From CBDFNC01 sp965249895 (lineage in GTDB: Bacteria; Pseudomonadota; Gammaproteobacteria; Enterobacterales; CBDFNC01), in the NCBI GenBank assembly GCA_965249895.1, contig CBDFNC010000003.1, positions 496,001 to 560,000 on the forward strand: a stretch of DNA of 64,000 bases. Direction: 5' to 3'. The translations under genes were made by a program, and so were the position numbers. The notes below the pieces were generated by a model. It saw nothing but the letters and a program-made list of their open reading frames with translations, did not search any database and was not told where the DNA came from. This document shows positions 15,350 through 24,871 of the stretch, piece by piece. How positions within the stretch are numbered: position 1 is the stretch's first letter; each line of letters opens with the position of its first letter.

Positions 15350-15361
15350 TTTCTTCTCCAT

Positions 15362-15722
15362 ATTTTCAAAATTTGGGATTATCTACCGCTAACTGTACAG
15401 ATGGTAGGTGTTATTTATAAAGCAGCAAAAAGGCTAGTTCAACTTTAACTCAATAACAATGGGCTAATTTTTTTCCACAATGGAAAATCAATAAGTTTGT
15501 TAAACATTAATGAAATATATTATGCAATGCATTGAAATATAAGTGTTAATTCCTTGATCTGTGGACGTGCATAGATAAATTTATATATATGCTAATTTTT
15601 ATTAACAGAGTTATCCACAGCTTTTGTCTGGTATTAGTGGAAAAAACAGGGTTTAGTCGTGGAGCCGAAACCGGCCTTGTGGCATGCTAGCGCTACTTTT
15701 TATCTCGTAGATCTCTAACACC
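15362..15722. other. Intergenic region upstream of polA with one DnaA box
   Basis: 361 AT-rich bases between divergent elbB and polA. TTATCCACA at 15611-15619 is a perfect DnaA-box consensus, but only one copy is present, so it is not an origin. The region must hold the promoters of both genes. I cannot single them out confidently. Confidence 0.6.
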
Positions 15723-18458
15723 ATGGCGCAAATACCTGACAATCCTTTTATCTTGGTTGATGGCTCTTCCTATCTTTATCGGGCTTTTCATGCTCCACCA
15801 CATTTAACCAACTCAGCAGGTGAACCGACAGGTGCTGTTTATGGTGTGATAAATATGTTGCGCAGTCTTATCAAGCAGTTCGAACCCAGCCATATTGCCG
15901 TGGTATTTGATGCCAAAGGGAAAACGTTCCGTGATGATATCTATCCGGAATATAAGGCCAATAGGCCCTCGATGCCTGACGATCTTAGGTGCCAAATAGA
16001 ACCTTTGCATGCCATTATCCAAGGAATGGGTTTGCCTATGGTGATTGAGTCTGGCGTTGAAGCCGATGATGTGATTGGGACGCTGGCCAAACAAGCCAGC
16101 GAGCAAGGCATTCCTGTGCTGATCAGCACGGGAGATAAGGATATGGCACAGCTGGTGGATGAACACATTACCCTGATCAATACCATGACAGATACTGTAA
16201 TGGGGCCTGCAGGGGTGAAAGAGAAGTTTGGTGTCGGCCCAGAGTTGATTATCGATTTGCTTGGTTTAATGGGTGATAAGGTGGATAACATACCGGGTGT
16301 TCCTGGTGTGGGTGAAAAAACAGCACTGGCCATGCTACAGGGGATTGGTTGTATCGATGAGATTTATCAAAATCTCGAGAAATTGCCTGAGCTAGGTTTT
16401 CGTGGCTCTAAAACCATGCCTAAGAAAATGGCTGATAATGAAGCGGAAGCGCGTCTGTCTTACCTGCTAGCAACCATTAAGCTGGATGTGCCCCTTGAAC
16501 AAGGGTATGGCGATTTTAAAATTCAGCCAGAGAACCGTGACCAGCTGGTCGAGATGTTTGGCAAAATGGAATTCCGCCGTTGGTTATCTGAAGTGCTGGA
16601 AAGTGGTCAGGCTGAGCCTGAGCAAGAAAAAGAGTCAAGCATAGATCGTAGTGGTTATGAGATTATCCTAAACCAGTCGCAGCTGGACGCTTGGATAACC
16701 AAGCTAAAAGAGGCGCAGCTGTTTGCTTTTGATACCGAAACCACCAGTGTGAACTATATGGAGGCGGAGTTGGTTGGCTTCTCCTTTGCGGTGACACCAG
16801 GTGAGGCTGCTTACTTACCCGTTGCTCATGATTACCCTGATGCGCCAGAGCAGCTGTCACTGGATACGGTATTGCCGCAGTTAAAACCTTTGCTGGAAGA
16901 CCCTGACCGGCTAAAAATCGGTCAAAACCTGAAATATGACGCCAGTGTTGTCGCTCGTTATGACATTGACCTGCAGGGAATCGCTTTCGATACCATGTTG
17001 GAGTCTTATGTATTTAATAGTGTCTCTAACCGCCATGATATGGACTCCCTGGCTCTTAAATACCTCGGCCATAAAACCATACATTTCGAAGATATTGCCG
17101 GTAAAGGTGCCAAACAACTTACTTTTAACCAGATCCCTTTGGAGCAAGCTGCGCCATATGCTGCCGAAGATGCAGATGTTACTCTCAGATTGCACCTGGA
17201 ATTATGGAATAGGGTTTCTGCAGACACTAAGTTAAAATCGGTATTTGAAGATATAGAGCTACCTTTGGTTAAGGTTTTGTCAAAAATTGAGCGTACAGGT
17301 GTGCTCATCGATGCGGATTTACTGACCAAGCAAAGCACTGAGTTGGCTGTGAGAATGCTGGAGCTGGAACAAAAAGCTCATGAAATTGCGGAGCAACCCT
17401 TTAACCTGGGCTCCCCTAAACAGCTACAAGAAATCTTGTTTGTAAAACTGAATTTGCCGGTATTGAAAAAAACGCCTAAAGGGGCGCCTTCGACGGCGGA
17501 AGAAGTACTACAGGAATTAGCTTTGGATTACCCGTTACCAAAAGTGATCCTCGAGTTTCGCAGTTTAAGCAAACTCAAATCTACCTATACAGACAAGCTA
17601 CCTAAAATGATAAATGCGCGTACCGGGCGGGTGCATACCTCATATCATCAAGCTGTTACGGTAACCGGACGCTTGTCTTCCAGTGATCCAAATCTACAGA
17701 ATATCCCTATTCGTAATAAGGAAGGGCGCAGAATTCGTCAGGCATTTATCGCCAGACCGGGTTACAAGATTGTGGCGGCGGATTACAGTCAAATTGAATT
17801 ACGTATTATGGCGCATCTATCCCAAGATAAAGGTTTGCTCAGCGCATTTGCAGAAGGTAGGGATATTCACCAGGCGACAGCCGCAGAAGTCTTTGGTGTG
17901 CCCCTTGAAATGGTAGAAGTAGAGCAAAGGCGCAGTGCTAAGGCCATTAACTTCGGACTGATTTATGGCATGAGTGCGTTTGGTTTATCCAAGCAACTGG
18001 GGATCCCTCGTGGGGATGCACAGAAATATATGGATCTCTACTTCGAACGTTATCCGGGTGTGTTGGACTATATGGAATCCACGCGGGCATTTGCAGAAGA
18101 GAAAGGTTATGTAGAAACCTTATTTGGTCGCAGGCTGCATTTACCCGATATAAAAGCGCGTAACGGTATGCGTAGAAAAGCAGCTGAACGTGCAGCGATC
18201 AATGCGCCAATGCAGGGCACGGCTGCTGATATTATCAAAAAAGCCATGATTGCGATGGATGACTGGGTGGCACAACAGCCTGAAGGTAGCGTTCAAGTGA
18301 TCATGCAGGTACACGATGAGCTTGTGTTTGAAGTTAAGGAAGAGCTGCTGGACAGCTATGTTCCTCAAATCCAGGAGATCATGGCAAATGCTGCGACCTT
18401 GGATGTGCCTTTAGTTGCTGAGGCTGATACTGGTGATAACTGGGATCAAGCGCACTAA
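15723..18458 (+). CDS. polA: DNA polymerase I
   Basis: 911 residues with all three domains: 5'-nuclease (1-290, VDGSSYLYRAFHA, GDKDMAQL, GDKVDNIPG); 3'-5' proofreading exonuclease (about 315-500, with an intact DTETTS near 337); and family-A polymerase (about 500-911). Motif A is ADYSQIELR near 686, motif B RRSAKAINFGLIYG near 735, and motif C VHDELVFEV near 862. It fills gaps and removes RNA primers in replication and repair. All catalytic residues appear present. The downstream order (Spot 42, engB) matches E. coli and Vibrio. Confidence 0.98.
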   Translation: MAQIPDNPFILVDGSSYLYRAFHAPPHLTNSAGEPTGAVYGVINMLRSLIKQFEPSHIAVVFDAKGKTFRDDIYPEYKANRPSMPDDLRCQIEPLHAIIQGMGLPMVIESGVEADDVIGTLAKQASEQGIPVLISTGDKDMAQLVDEHITLINTMTDTVMGPAGVKEKFGVGPELIIDLLGLMGDKVDNIPGVPGVGEKTALAMLQGIGCIDEIYQNLEKLPELGFRGSKTMPKKMADNEAEARLSYLLATIKLDVPLEQGYGDFKIQPENRDQLVEMFGKMEFRRWLSEVLESGQAEPEQEKESSIDRSGYEIILNQSQLDAWITKLKEAQLFAFDTETTSVNYMEAELVGFSFAVTPGEAAYLPVAHDYPDAPEQLSLDTVLPQLKPLLEDPDRLKIGQNLKYDASVVARYDIDLQGIAFDTMLESYVFNSVSNRHDMDSLALKYLGHKTIHFEDIAGKGAKQLTFNQIPLEQAAPYAAEDADVTLRLHLELWNRVSADTKLKSVFEDIELPLVKVLSKIERTGVLIDADLLTKQSTELAVRMLELEQKAHEIAEQPFNLGSPKQLQEILFVKLNLPVLKKTPKGAPSTAEEVLQELALDYPLPKVILEFRSLSKLKSTYTDKLPKMINARTGRVHTSYHQAVTVTGRLSSSDPNLQNIPIRNKEGRRIRQAFIARPGYKIVAADYSQIELRIMAHLSQDKGLLSAFAEGRDIHQATAAEVFGVPLEMVEVEQRRSAKAINFGLIYGMSAFGLSKQLGIPRGDAQKYMDLYFERYPGVLDYMESTRAFAEEKGYVETLFGRRLHLPDIKARNGMRRKAAERAAINAPMQGTAADIIKKAMIAMDDWVAQQPEGSVQVIMQVHDELVFEVKEELLDSYVPQIQEIMANAATLDVPLVAEADTGDNWDQAH

Positions 18459-18574
18459 TTTATTCTGTACCTTCTAAGTATGCACTGTGATGTTAATAAG
18501 TTCTATGCATATGGAAAAGTCCAGAAAATAAGAAGGTTTACGAGCGCTTTCCGGAAATACCGAACTCTTATTAT

Positions 18575-18761
18575 GGGACCGGTCAAACCTGGGTAACAGC
18601 TCACGATAGATCGGTAGGTGCCGAATCCATCTCAGGGATGAGATGTTAAATGCATGGATGCGCGTTCGGCGAACCTTGTGGGCACGGGCTTCGCAGATTG
18701 CCTCTGCTCTACGGCGGCCGCTACAATTGTTACCCTTATTCCCGTTATTTGATGGGTTCCC
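18575..18761. mobile_element. MITE-like dispersed repeat, family R2, copy b
   Basis: About 187 bp between polA and spf, in reverse orientation to copy a. Ends are GGTCAAACCTGGGTAACAG and TTGTTACCCTTATTCC...GATGGGTTCC. It shares the CATCTCAGGGATGAGATG hairpin and GCGCGTTCGGCGAACC with copy a. No reading frame. The interval 18762-19085 shows nothing else I recognise. Confidence 0.75.
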
Positions 18762-19085
18762 TTATTATCATGGCCTATCGTACATATTGGTACGACTAGG
18801 CCTTTGATAAGTTATACCCCACCGAAATCAGTTCACTCTTATTGCACTTATACGTTACAGGTGAGATCTGACACTTTTAAAGCTGCTACCCGAGGAGCGC
18901 TGCTGTTTGGTTACTGCTCTCTAGGACAGTGCCGAGTATTTCTGAACGGGTATTAAACATGTTCAAGCTGTTTTTATCGGACTAAATAATTGGCAGAGGT
19001 TTTCTTGACCGGCTTTGAACTTTTCAGATGAGCTAACCTCTAATCTATTGCAATGAAAATTGGCTGCAAGAACTAGAGTTATTTC

Positions 19086-19113
19086 GCCCAGGTAATTTAC
19101 TTGGGCTTTTTTT
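19086..19113 (+). terminator. Orphan Rho-independent terminator
   Basis: GCCCAGGTAA pairs with TTACTTGGGC followed by seven T. No gene precedes it for more than 600 bp except the R2 repeat, so it either terminates read-through from polA or ends an unannotated small RNA starting somewhere after about 19000. Confidence 0.75.
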
Positions 19114-19210
19114 CGCTTTTAAAAACACTAAACCGCGGTATTTTGTTTGTTTGAAAAGTAATTACATAAATTACTTTCATTTTAGAGGTCTCTGGGCTAT
19201 TATTCTTGGC

Positions 19211-19315
19211 GTAGGGTACAGATGTAAGATGTTCTATCTTTCAGACCTTTTATTTCACGTAATTGAATATAGCTTTATTAGCTGCCTCGCAGATTGCTGC
19301 TGAGGCATTTTTTTT
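19211..19315 (+). ncRNA. spf: Spot 42 small RNA
   Basis: The 5' part (GTAGGGTACAGATGTAAGAT, then GTTCTATCTTTCAGACC and TTCACGTAAT) is nearly identical to E. coli Spot 42. It lies in the conserved position between polA and engB. The 3' terminator differs from E. coli: TGCCTC/GAGGCA around a 13-base loop, then eight T. A -10 TATTAT at 19198-19203 sits seven bases before the start. Spot 42 is an Hfq-dependent RNA that acts with CRP in catabolite control. In E. coli CRP-cAMP represses it. The region after it (19316-19824) holds no feature I recognise. Confidence 0.95.
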
Positions 19316-19824
19316 GCCTGTAGAAAATAAATAAATCTTAAAATGTTGTTTTTTAAGGCTATTTTAACTTAATTCTATCATCCTCCTTACATTTGGCTTG
19401 TCTTTATCCGTACTTCGGCTTGGTGTTTCTAAGTTTATTCACGCAAAAAAATATGTGTTGGCTGCGAATTTACTTTTGTTGTTTTATTTCACTTTGGTTG
19501 CTTTATTTACGTTTAGGCCTGTTTCGCTAATGAAAAAAATGGCTAAGTGTTAATTTAATGTTGCGGGCCTGACTGGCCTGGCTAGACGGGGGAAAATATG
19601 CATAAGTTTGCAGCCCCAGTATTTTGAATTTTTGTGGTCAGATCACATCAAAAAGTAAGTTATTTTCGTAACCAGGCAGGTGAATATTAGTAATTAATTA
19701 CAGTTTACTTGGAGAGATGGGAGTTGAAGCTGCCACCCAGATACTGGCGGGTTAATCTAGCGTTTTACATCGCAACTGACCGGTGATCTAGCCTTTATAT
19801 GGCACCCAGTCAGATGCTGTGGGG

Positions 19825-20454
19825 TTAACCTTCGGTTTCGTCTTGCTCTGCAGGCAGGTACCAATTACTCAAGATCTGACTTAATTTCTCAAGGCCGGTT
19901 CTTTTAAGAGAGGAAAAATCTGCTACCTGTACGTCACCCGAAAACTCCGCCGCCGCAGCTCGAACCTTTAGCACTGTGCTTTTTCTCGCGCCTTGTTTTA
20001 GCTTATCCGCCTTAGTTAACAGAGCCAATACGGGAATATTGCTATCCACTGCCCAGTAAATCAGATCCTTATCCAAGTCTTTAAAAGGGTGGCGAATATC
20101 CATCACTACCACAAGACCTTTAAGGGATTCTCGTTTTTGTAAATACTCACCCAGCGCGGCTTGCCACTTCTTTTTCATTTCTTCCGGAACTTTGGCGTAA
20201 CCATATCCGGGAAGATCTATTAGCCTTTTTTCTGGCTCAATTTCAAATACGTTAATGAGCTGGGTTCGACCAGGTGTCTTACTGGTTCTGGCCAGGCTAT
20301 TTTGTCGGGTCAGCGTATTCAGGGCGCTCGACTTACCCGCATTGGAACGTCCGGCAAACGCAATCTCAATTCCGGAGTCCGTAGGCATTTGGCGGATATC
20401 AGGGGCACTAGTAATAAAATGCGCCAGTTGAAAATTGATCATTCGATTGTTCAA
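19825..20454 (-). CDS. engB: Ribosome biogenesis GTPase EngB/YsxC
   Basis: About 209 residues, TrmE-Era-EngA-EngB-Septin family. G1 GRSNAGKSS near residue 36, G2 region SKTPGRTQLIN, G3 DLPGYGYAKVP near 80, G4 TKADKL near 147. It assists 50S subunit assembly and is usually essential. The TTG at 20454 follows a GGAG at good spacing and gives a length like E. coli YihA. An ATG four codons later (20442) is the alternative. The gene is convergent with spf, as in relatives. Confidence 0.95.
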   Translation of the reverse strand: MNNRMINFQLAHFITSAPDIRQMPTDSGIEIAFAGRSNAGKSSALNTLTRQNSLARTSKTPGRTQLINVFEIEPEKRLIDLPGYGYAKVPEEMKKKWQAALGEYLQKRESLKGLVVVMDIRHPFKDLDKDLIYWAVDSNIPVLALLTKADKLKQGARKSTVLKVRAAAAEFSGDVQVADFSSLKRTGLEKLSQILSNWYLPAEQDETEG

Positions 20455-20594
20455 TGGGGGACTCCAAAGGGAAAGTGATTACTTTTTAAATAAATCGTGT
20501 AAAATGTGTGGGTTTTATAAAAACAACGATTGTAGCATGCATTGGAATCGCATGTGACCTGGAAGCAATGAAAGAATAATAAAACTGGATAGCC

Positions 20595-21221
20595 ATGAAA
20601 AAGATAGCGATCGCATTCGCAGCAATGATCGGGCTTGCCAATACCGCACAGGCGGCACAAGGCGATGTCAAAGCAGGTGAGGCCAAAGCCGCAACATGTG
20701 CAGCTTGCCACGGTCCCGACGGTAATGCACCTACTGATATGTACCCAAAAATAGCAGGTCAACACGCCAAATACCTGGAAAAGCAGTTGAAAGATTTCAA
20801 GCTGGCTATGTCAACAGGTGGCGCTAGTGGCCGTAATGACCCGATTATGGGTGGTATGGTAATGGCCCTATCTGACCAAGATATCGCTGATTTATCAGCA
20901 TATTATGCAGCTCAAAGCATTTCTCCGGCTACTACGCCAGAGGATGTTGTTGATGCAGGTCAGAAGCTGTATATGGGTGGTGATTTAGAGCGTGGAATTC
21001 CGGGCTGTACTGCCTGTCACGGCCCTCGTGGTCACGGAACCGAGTTATCTGGCTTTCCGCAGATCTCCGGCCAGTACCCTAAATATATCCAGGCTCAGCT
21101 GGAGAAATTCCGCAGCGGTGAGCGCGCGAATGATATGAACGAGATGATGCAGGATATTGCCAAGAAGCTAACCGATGAAGATATCAAGCTACTTTCTAAG
21201 TACGTAGGCGGTTTGCATTAA
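20595..21221 (+). CDS. Cytochrome c4 (di-haem)
   Basis: 208 residues. Signal peptide (KKIAIAFAAMIGLANTAQAA), then two cytochrome-c domains with haem sites CAACHG near residue 35 and CTACHG near 140, and methionines placed as axial ligands (MGGMVMAL, MNEMMQDIA). Periplasmic c4 carries electrons to terminal oxidases. It is divergent from engB, an arrangement seen in many gammaproteobacteria. A terminator follows. Confidence 0.95.
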   Translation: MKKIAIAFAAMIGLANTAQAAQGDVKAGEAKAATCAACHGPDGNAPTDMYPKIAGQHAKYLEKQLKDFKLAMSTGGASGRNDPIMGGMVMALSDQDIADLSAYYAAQSISPATTPEDVVDAGQKLYMGGDLERGIPGCTACHGPRGHGTELSGFPQISGQYPKYIQAQLEKFRSGERANDMNEMMQDIAKKLTDEDIKLLSKYVGGLH

Positions 21222-21233
21222 GCTAGTTCTGAT

Positions 21234-21266
21234 ATAAAGCTCCTTATTAAAAGGGGCTTTATATTT
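21234..21266 (+). terminator. Rho-independent terminator after cytochrome c4
   Basis: ATAAAGCTCC pairs with GGGGCTTTAT (one G-U pair) around a 9-base loop, with an AT-rich tail. Confidence 0.8.
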
Positions 21267-21290
21267 TCTCTTCTATAAGAAGATACCCTC

Positions 21291-21440
21291 TCTCTGCTGT
21301 CTGAAAATGTGGCTTTTTTGTTAGGCTTGGTAAAAAGAGACACTCCTCTCTGCTGTCTGGTAATGTGGCTTTTTTGTTAGGCTTGGTAAAAAGAAACACT
21401 CCTTCTGCTGCTTACTTAATTGGGGCTTTTTTGTTCGCCC
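21291..21440. repeat. Three degenerate 56-bp direct repeats
   Basis: Units start at about 21291, 21347 and 21403, each with TCTCTGCTGTCTG (degenerate in unit 3) followed by GTGGCTTTTTTGTTAGGC and GGTAAAAAGA. Each ends in a T run but I see no convincing stem, so they are not clear terminators. The remaining sequence to yihI (21441-21702) holds no recognisable feature. Confidence 0.7.
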
Positions 21441-21702
21441 TATTTTTGATACCCTTGCCGCAAATTGCAACCTGGTTGCACCAGCTAGTTGTCCGATGAA
21501 TTATCCCTTTGTGTGGAATGCTACAATCAATAGCTTATTTCAGAGTAAAAGAAGTGAGGCACATTGCTTTCGCTTTGATTTTTGTAACGGTAAAAAGCTG
21601 GAAAATATTGTCTAACCAAGTGTGTTCATCCGCTGAGCACTTGGGTAATTAATTGAAGTTTTATAGTGCAGACGTGATCCTGCTGCAAAGAAGAGTATAG
21701 CT

Positions 21703-22263
21703 ATGTCCCATTCCAAGAAATCGAGAAAAGTTAACCCTAACGGCCCTACCTGGGGAGATAGAGCAAAAGAACCTGCCGATACCGGACGCGTGCGTAGGAA
21801 AAATGCTAAGCGAAAAGGTTTAAAATCGGGCAGCCGTAATGCTCAGGAGGCACATAACGCTTCGGGTAAGTCATCTCAAGCTAATAAGGATCCAAGACTA
21901 GGTAGCAAAAAACCTGTTGCCCTTGTGCCTGTGGCTGAAGTGGTATTGAAAGATCGCAAACCCATGGCCAAAGTGGTGAAATCTCAGCCTAAGCCTCAAT
22001 TGACGCCGGAAAAAGAGCTGGAGCAATTGGAAAACAGTGAAAGGCTAAATGAGCTGCTGGAACAGGTGGACGAAGGTAAGCCATTGTCTCAAGAAGATCA
22101 GTCTTGGGTAGACAAGCAAATGGCTCGTCATAAAGTCTTGATGGAAGAGCTGGGTTTGCTGGAAGACGATGAAGAAGAGCCGCAGCCGGAAGGCAGTACG
22201 GAAGAGGATCTGTTGCAACAGTTCGAAAACGTTGAATATGATCCAACTCAGTTTAAGGACTAG
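21703..22263 (+). CDS. yihI: Der GTPase-activating protein YihI
   Basis: 186 residues. A very basic N-terminus (SHSKKSRKVNPNGPTWGDRA, RRKNAKRKGLKSGSR) is followed by the conserved LEQLENSERLNELLEQVDEG and an acidic C-terminus. YihI stimulates the GTPase Der in 50S ribosome assembly. Position between engB/cytochrome c4 and hemN matches E. coli, and a DUF2489 gene follows 14 bp later, probably in the same operon. Confidence 0.93.
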   Translation: MSHSKKSRKVNPNGPTWGDRAKEPADTGRVRRKNAKRKGLKSGSRNAQEAHNASGKSSQANKDPRLGSKKPVALVPVAEVVLKDRKPMAKVVKSQPKPQLTPEKELEQLENSERLNELLEQVDEGKPLSQEDQSWVDKQMARHKVLMEELGLLEDDEEEPQPEGSTEEDLLQQFENVEYDPTQFKD

Positions 22264-22277
22264 TAGGAAAAACAGCG

Positions 22278-22736
22278 ATGAGTGGAAACGGGTTAATTGT
22301 TACAGCTTTAGCTTTGGTGGTTATCCTGGGCCTGGCATTTTATGCAGGTTCATTGTTACGTAAAGTCAAAGAGCAAGAGAAAGCTCGTTTGGATGCGGTG
22401 AACAAGCGCAATACCAAGATTATGGAAAGTGTGCATTTAATTGCTAAAGCCATGACAGAAGGACAGTGTAATCTGTCCGAAGGCGCCATCCGCCAAGCCG
22501 TTTTGCTAGCGACTCTGCAGTTTAAACTAAGGCCGGATTTTGAGTCCGAGTTTAAAGCTATGTTCGAGCTGTATGACAAGGTTAAAGAGATGCCGACTCA
22601 CGAAGCCAGAAAGAAGTATAAGCGTAATGAGATCATGCGTTTTGATAAGGACCGTGAGCAGCATGAAGCCAGGCTTGAAGCCGATATTGTTGCGGAAATG
22701 AGCGTGTTGAAGTCCTACCAAATTCAGCCTGTCTGA
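22278..22736 (+). CDS. DUF2489-domain membrane-anchored protein
   Basis: 152 residues. One N-terminal membrane helix (LIVTALALVVILGLAFYAGSL) precedes a charged cytoplasmic helical region with CNLSEGAIRQAVLL and MPTHEARKKYKRNE. These fit the DUF2489 family, commonly found between yihI and hemN in Vibrio and Shewanella. Function unknown. Confidence 0.8.
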   Translation: MSGNGLIVTALALVVILGLAFYAGSLLRKVKEQEKARLDAVNKRNTKIMESVHLIAKAMTEGQCNLSEGAIRQAVLLATLQFKLRPDFESEFKAMFELYDKVKEMPTHEARKKYKRNEIMRFDKDREQHEARLEADIVAEMSVLKSYQIQPV

Positions 22737-22753
22737 GTTCTGCCCCACAGCTA

Positions 22754-22803
22754 CTCTCTGTGATCCCTGTGGTGTTAAAGGCAGCCCATAGGGACACAGA
22801 GAG
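22754..22803. repeat. Strong inverted repeat
   Basis: CTCTCTGTG/CACAGAGAG followed inward by TCCCTGTGG/CCATAGGGA (one G-U pair) makes a stem of about 18 bp. There is no T run on the plus strand, so it is not a standard terminator. It could stabilise the upstream mRNA's 3' end. Confidence 0.6.
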
Positions 22804-22905
22804 ATAAAATATATCTTTAGGGGTACAGCTGTTAGCCCTTTTATTGTCCTATCACAAGATTTGCCCTGATCCCCTTGGGCATAATGCCAGCAAGATTACC
22901 CGAGA

Positions 22906-24285
22906 GTGAGTTTATTGGTGGAAAAGCTGGTTTGGGATCAGGCTCTGATCGAAAAATATAATTATAGCGGTCCAAGGTATACGTCATACCCGACGGCTTT
23001 GGAATTTGACCATAACTTTGCTTATCAGGATCTGCTGCAGGCGAGCAGCCAGTACCCGGACCGTAAGCTGTCTCTTTATATTCATATCCCTTTTTGCCAT
23101 AAGCTTTGTTACTACTGCGGCTGCAACAAGGTTATTACCCGTCATCGCGATAAGGCAGATATCTATCTGGACTATCTGGAGCGGGAAATTAAGTCTCAGG
23201 CGCCACATTTTAACAACCGTGAGGTAAGTCAGTTACATTGGGGTGGTGGTACGCCAACCTTCTTAACTCATAGACAAATATCCAGGTTGATGGGGTTGCT
23301 TCGGGCTGAATTTAATTTTGAGCCGGATGCCGAATTCAGTATTGAAGTGGATCCCAGAGAAATTGAACTGGAGACCATGAATTTACTCCGCAACGAAGGT
23401 TTTAACCGCCTGAGTCTTGGCGTGCAGGACTTTGATAAACGAGTCCAGCAAGCTGTGAATCGTGAGCAGGATGAAGACTTTATTTTTGCATTGCTGGAAC
23501 GAGCAAAAGCTTTGGGTTTTCGATCCACCAACCTTGACCTGATATATGGCTTACCTCATCAGACCAAGGAAACTTTTGCCGTGACCTTGGAAAAGGTATT
23601 AGAGTTAGATCCAGCTCGTTTGTCTATTTTTAACTATGCTCATTTGCCCAGCCTGTTTGCCGCTCAGCGTAAATTGAAAGAACAAGACATGCCTAGCTCG
23701 GTGGAAAAATTGGAGATGCTGCAATACACCATCGAATATCTGACGGCAAAAGGTTATGTGTTTATCGGCATGGATCATTTCGCCAAGCCAGACGATAAGT
23801 TGGCTATCGCTCAGCAGCAAGGTGTACTGCATCGAAATTTCCAGGGTTATACCACCCAGGGGGATGCGGATCTGCTGGGGTTGGGAGTATCTTCCATCAG
23901 TCAGTTGGGTGACAGCTATTCACAAAATCAGAAAGACCTAAAAACCTACTATAAGCAACTGGATGAGATGGCGCATGCCCAGTGGAGAGGGGTGAGTTTA
24001 TCTCAGGATGATATTATTCGTCGTGCCGTGATCAAACAGCTGATATGTAATTTTTCGCTGGACTTCGCTCCTATAGAGGCGGAATACAATATTTCTTTCT
24101 TCGAGTATTTTGCCGATGATATTCAGCTGTTGGATACCTTTGTTCGCGATGGACTGGTATCCACAGATAAATCGGGTATCCGGGTGGAGCCAAAAGGGCG
24201 ATTATTGATCCGTAATATCTGTATGTGTTTCGATATTTATTTACGGCAAAGAGCCAGACAGCAGCAGTTTTCCCGGGTTATATAG
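22906..24285 (+). CDS. hemN: Oxygen-independent coproporphyrinogen III oxidase
   Basis: 459 residues, radical SAM. The N-terminus LIEKYNYSGPRYTSYPTALEF is diagnostic. The cluster motif CHKLCYYCGCNK (C-x3-C-x2-C plus the extra Cys) is near residue 63, and GGGTPTFL near 105. It decarboxylates coproporphyrinogen III without oxygen in haem synthesis. The GTG at 22906 is used. A GTG at 22918 with GAGTGAG upstream is equally possible and closer to the E. coli length. Confidence 0.95.
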   Translation: MSLLVEKLVWDQALIEKYNYSGPRYTSYPTALEFDHNFAYQDLLQASSQYPDRKLSLYIHIPFCHKLCYYCGCNKVITRHRDKADIYLDYLEREIKSQAPHFNNREVSQLHWGGGTPTFLTHRQISRLMGLLRAEFNFEPDAEFSIEVDPREIELETMNLLRNEGFNRLSLGVQDFDKRVQQAVNREQDEDFIFALLERAKALGFRSTNLDLIYGLPHQTKETFAVTLEKVLELDPARLSIFNYAHLPSLFAAQRKLKEQDMPSSVEKLEMLQYTIEYLTAKGYVFIGMDHFAKPDDKLAIAQQQGVLHRNFQGYTTQGDADLLGLGVSSISQLGDSYSQNQKDLKTYYKQLDEMAHAQWRGVSLSQDDIIRRAVIKQLICNFSLDFAPIEAEYNISFFEYFADDIQLLDTFVRDGLVSTDKSGIRVEPKGRLLIRNICMCFDIYLRQRARQQQFSRVI

Positions 24286-24342
24286 CTACAGCATAGCTTT
24301 GGAAAAATTGCGGACCAATTCGAAGGGATAAGGCGAGCCAGG

Positions 24343-24783
24343 ATGTATTTTACGCTACTGCTGTTACATATATTGGGGGCCACAATCTGGACCGGCGGGC
24401 ACCTTATCCTGGCTTGCTCCATTCTACCTAAGGCATTAAAGGTGGGGGATGTGGAAGCCATCAGAAGTTTTGAACAGAAGTTTGAAAAAATAGGCATACC
24501 GGCTTTGCTGACCCAGGTGGTGACAGGTATAGGGTTTATTCACTTCTACCTTTCCGGCTTTAGCGAGGTGTTTGACTGGTCCAACCCCATGGCTAAAGTG
24601 ATCAGCCTTAAGCTGGTTTTATTAGGCTTGACCTTACTCTTAGCCCTTGACGCCAGGTTAAGAATTATTCCCAAATTAAGTCAGGACAACCTGAGCCAAC
24701 TAGCCTGGCATATTATACCGGTTACCCTGATTTCAGTGCTGTTTGTGGTGTTAGGGGTTACCTTCCGAACAGGTGGCTTATAA
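24343..24783 (+). CDS. CopD-like membrane protein
   Basis: 146 residues, four membrane helices. LLLLHILGATIWTGGHLIL has the early histidines typical of the CopD/copper-resistance D fold, and WHIIPVTLISVLFVVLGVTFRTGG closes the protein. It precedes the scs-like copper-tolerance operon by 88 bp, which suggests a role in copper or haem-copper handling. That is inference from context. Confidence 0.75.
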   Translation: MYFTLLLLHILGATIWTGGHLILACSILPKALKVGDVEAIRSFEQKFEKIGIPALLTQVVTGIGFIHFYLSGFSEVFDWSNPMAKVISLKLVLLGLTLLLALDARLRIIPKLSQDNLSQLAWHIIPVTLISVLFVVLGVTFRTGGL

Positions 24784-24871
24784 CTGTAAATTTGGGTAAA
24801 CGAACTTGATCCTACCACCACTGGCGGGTCACAATCTGCAAGGGTATAACTTCAATTCGCTCTGAGATGAC

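Noticed and set aside
15362..15722. Replication origin near polA
   Set aside because: Only one DnaA box, no cluster, and no dnaA/gidA context.
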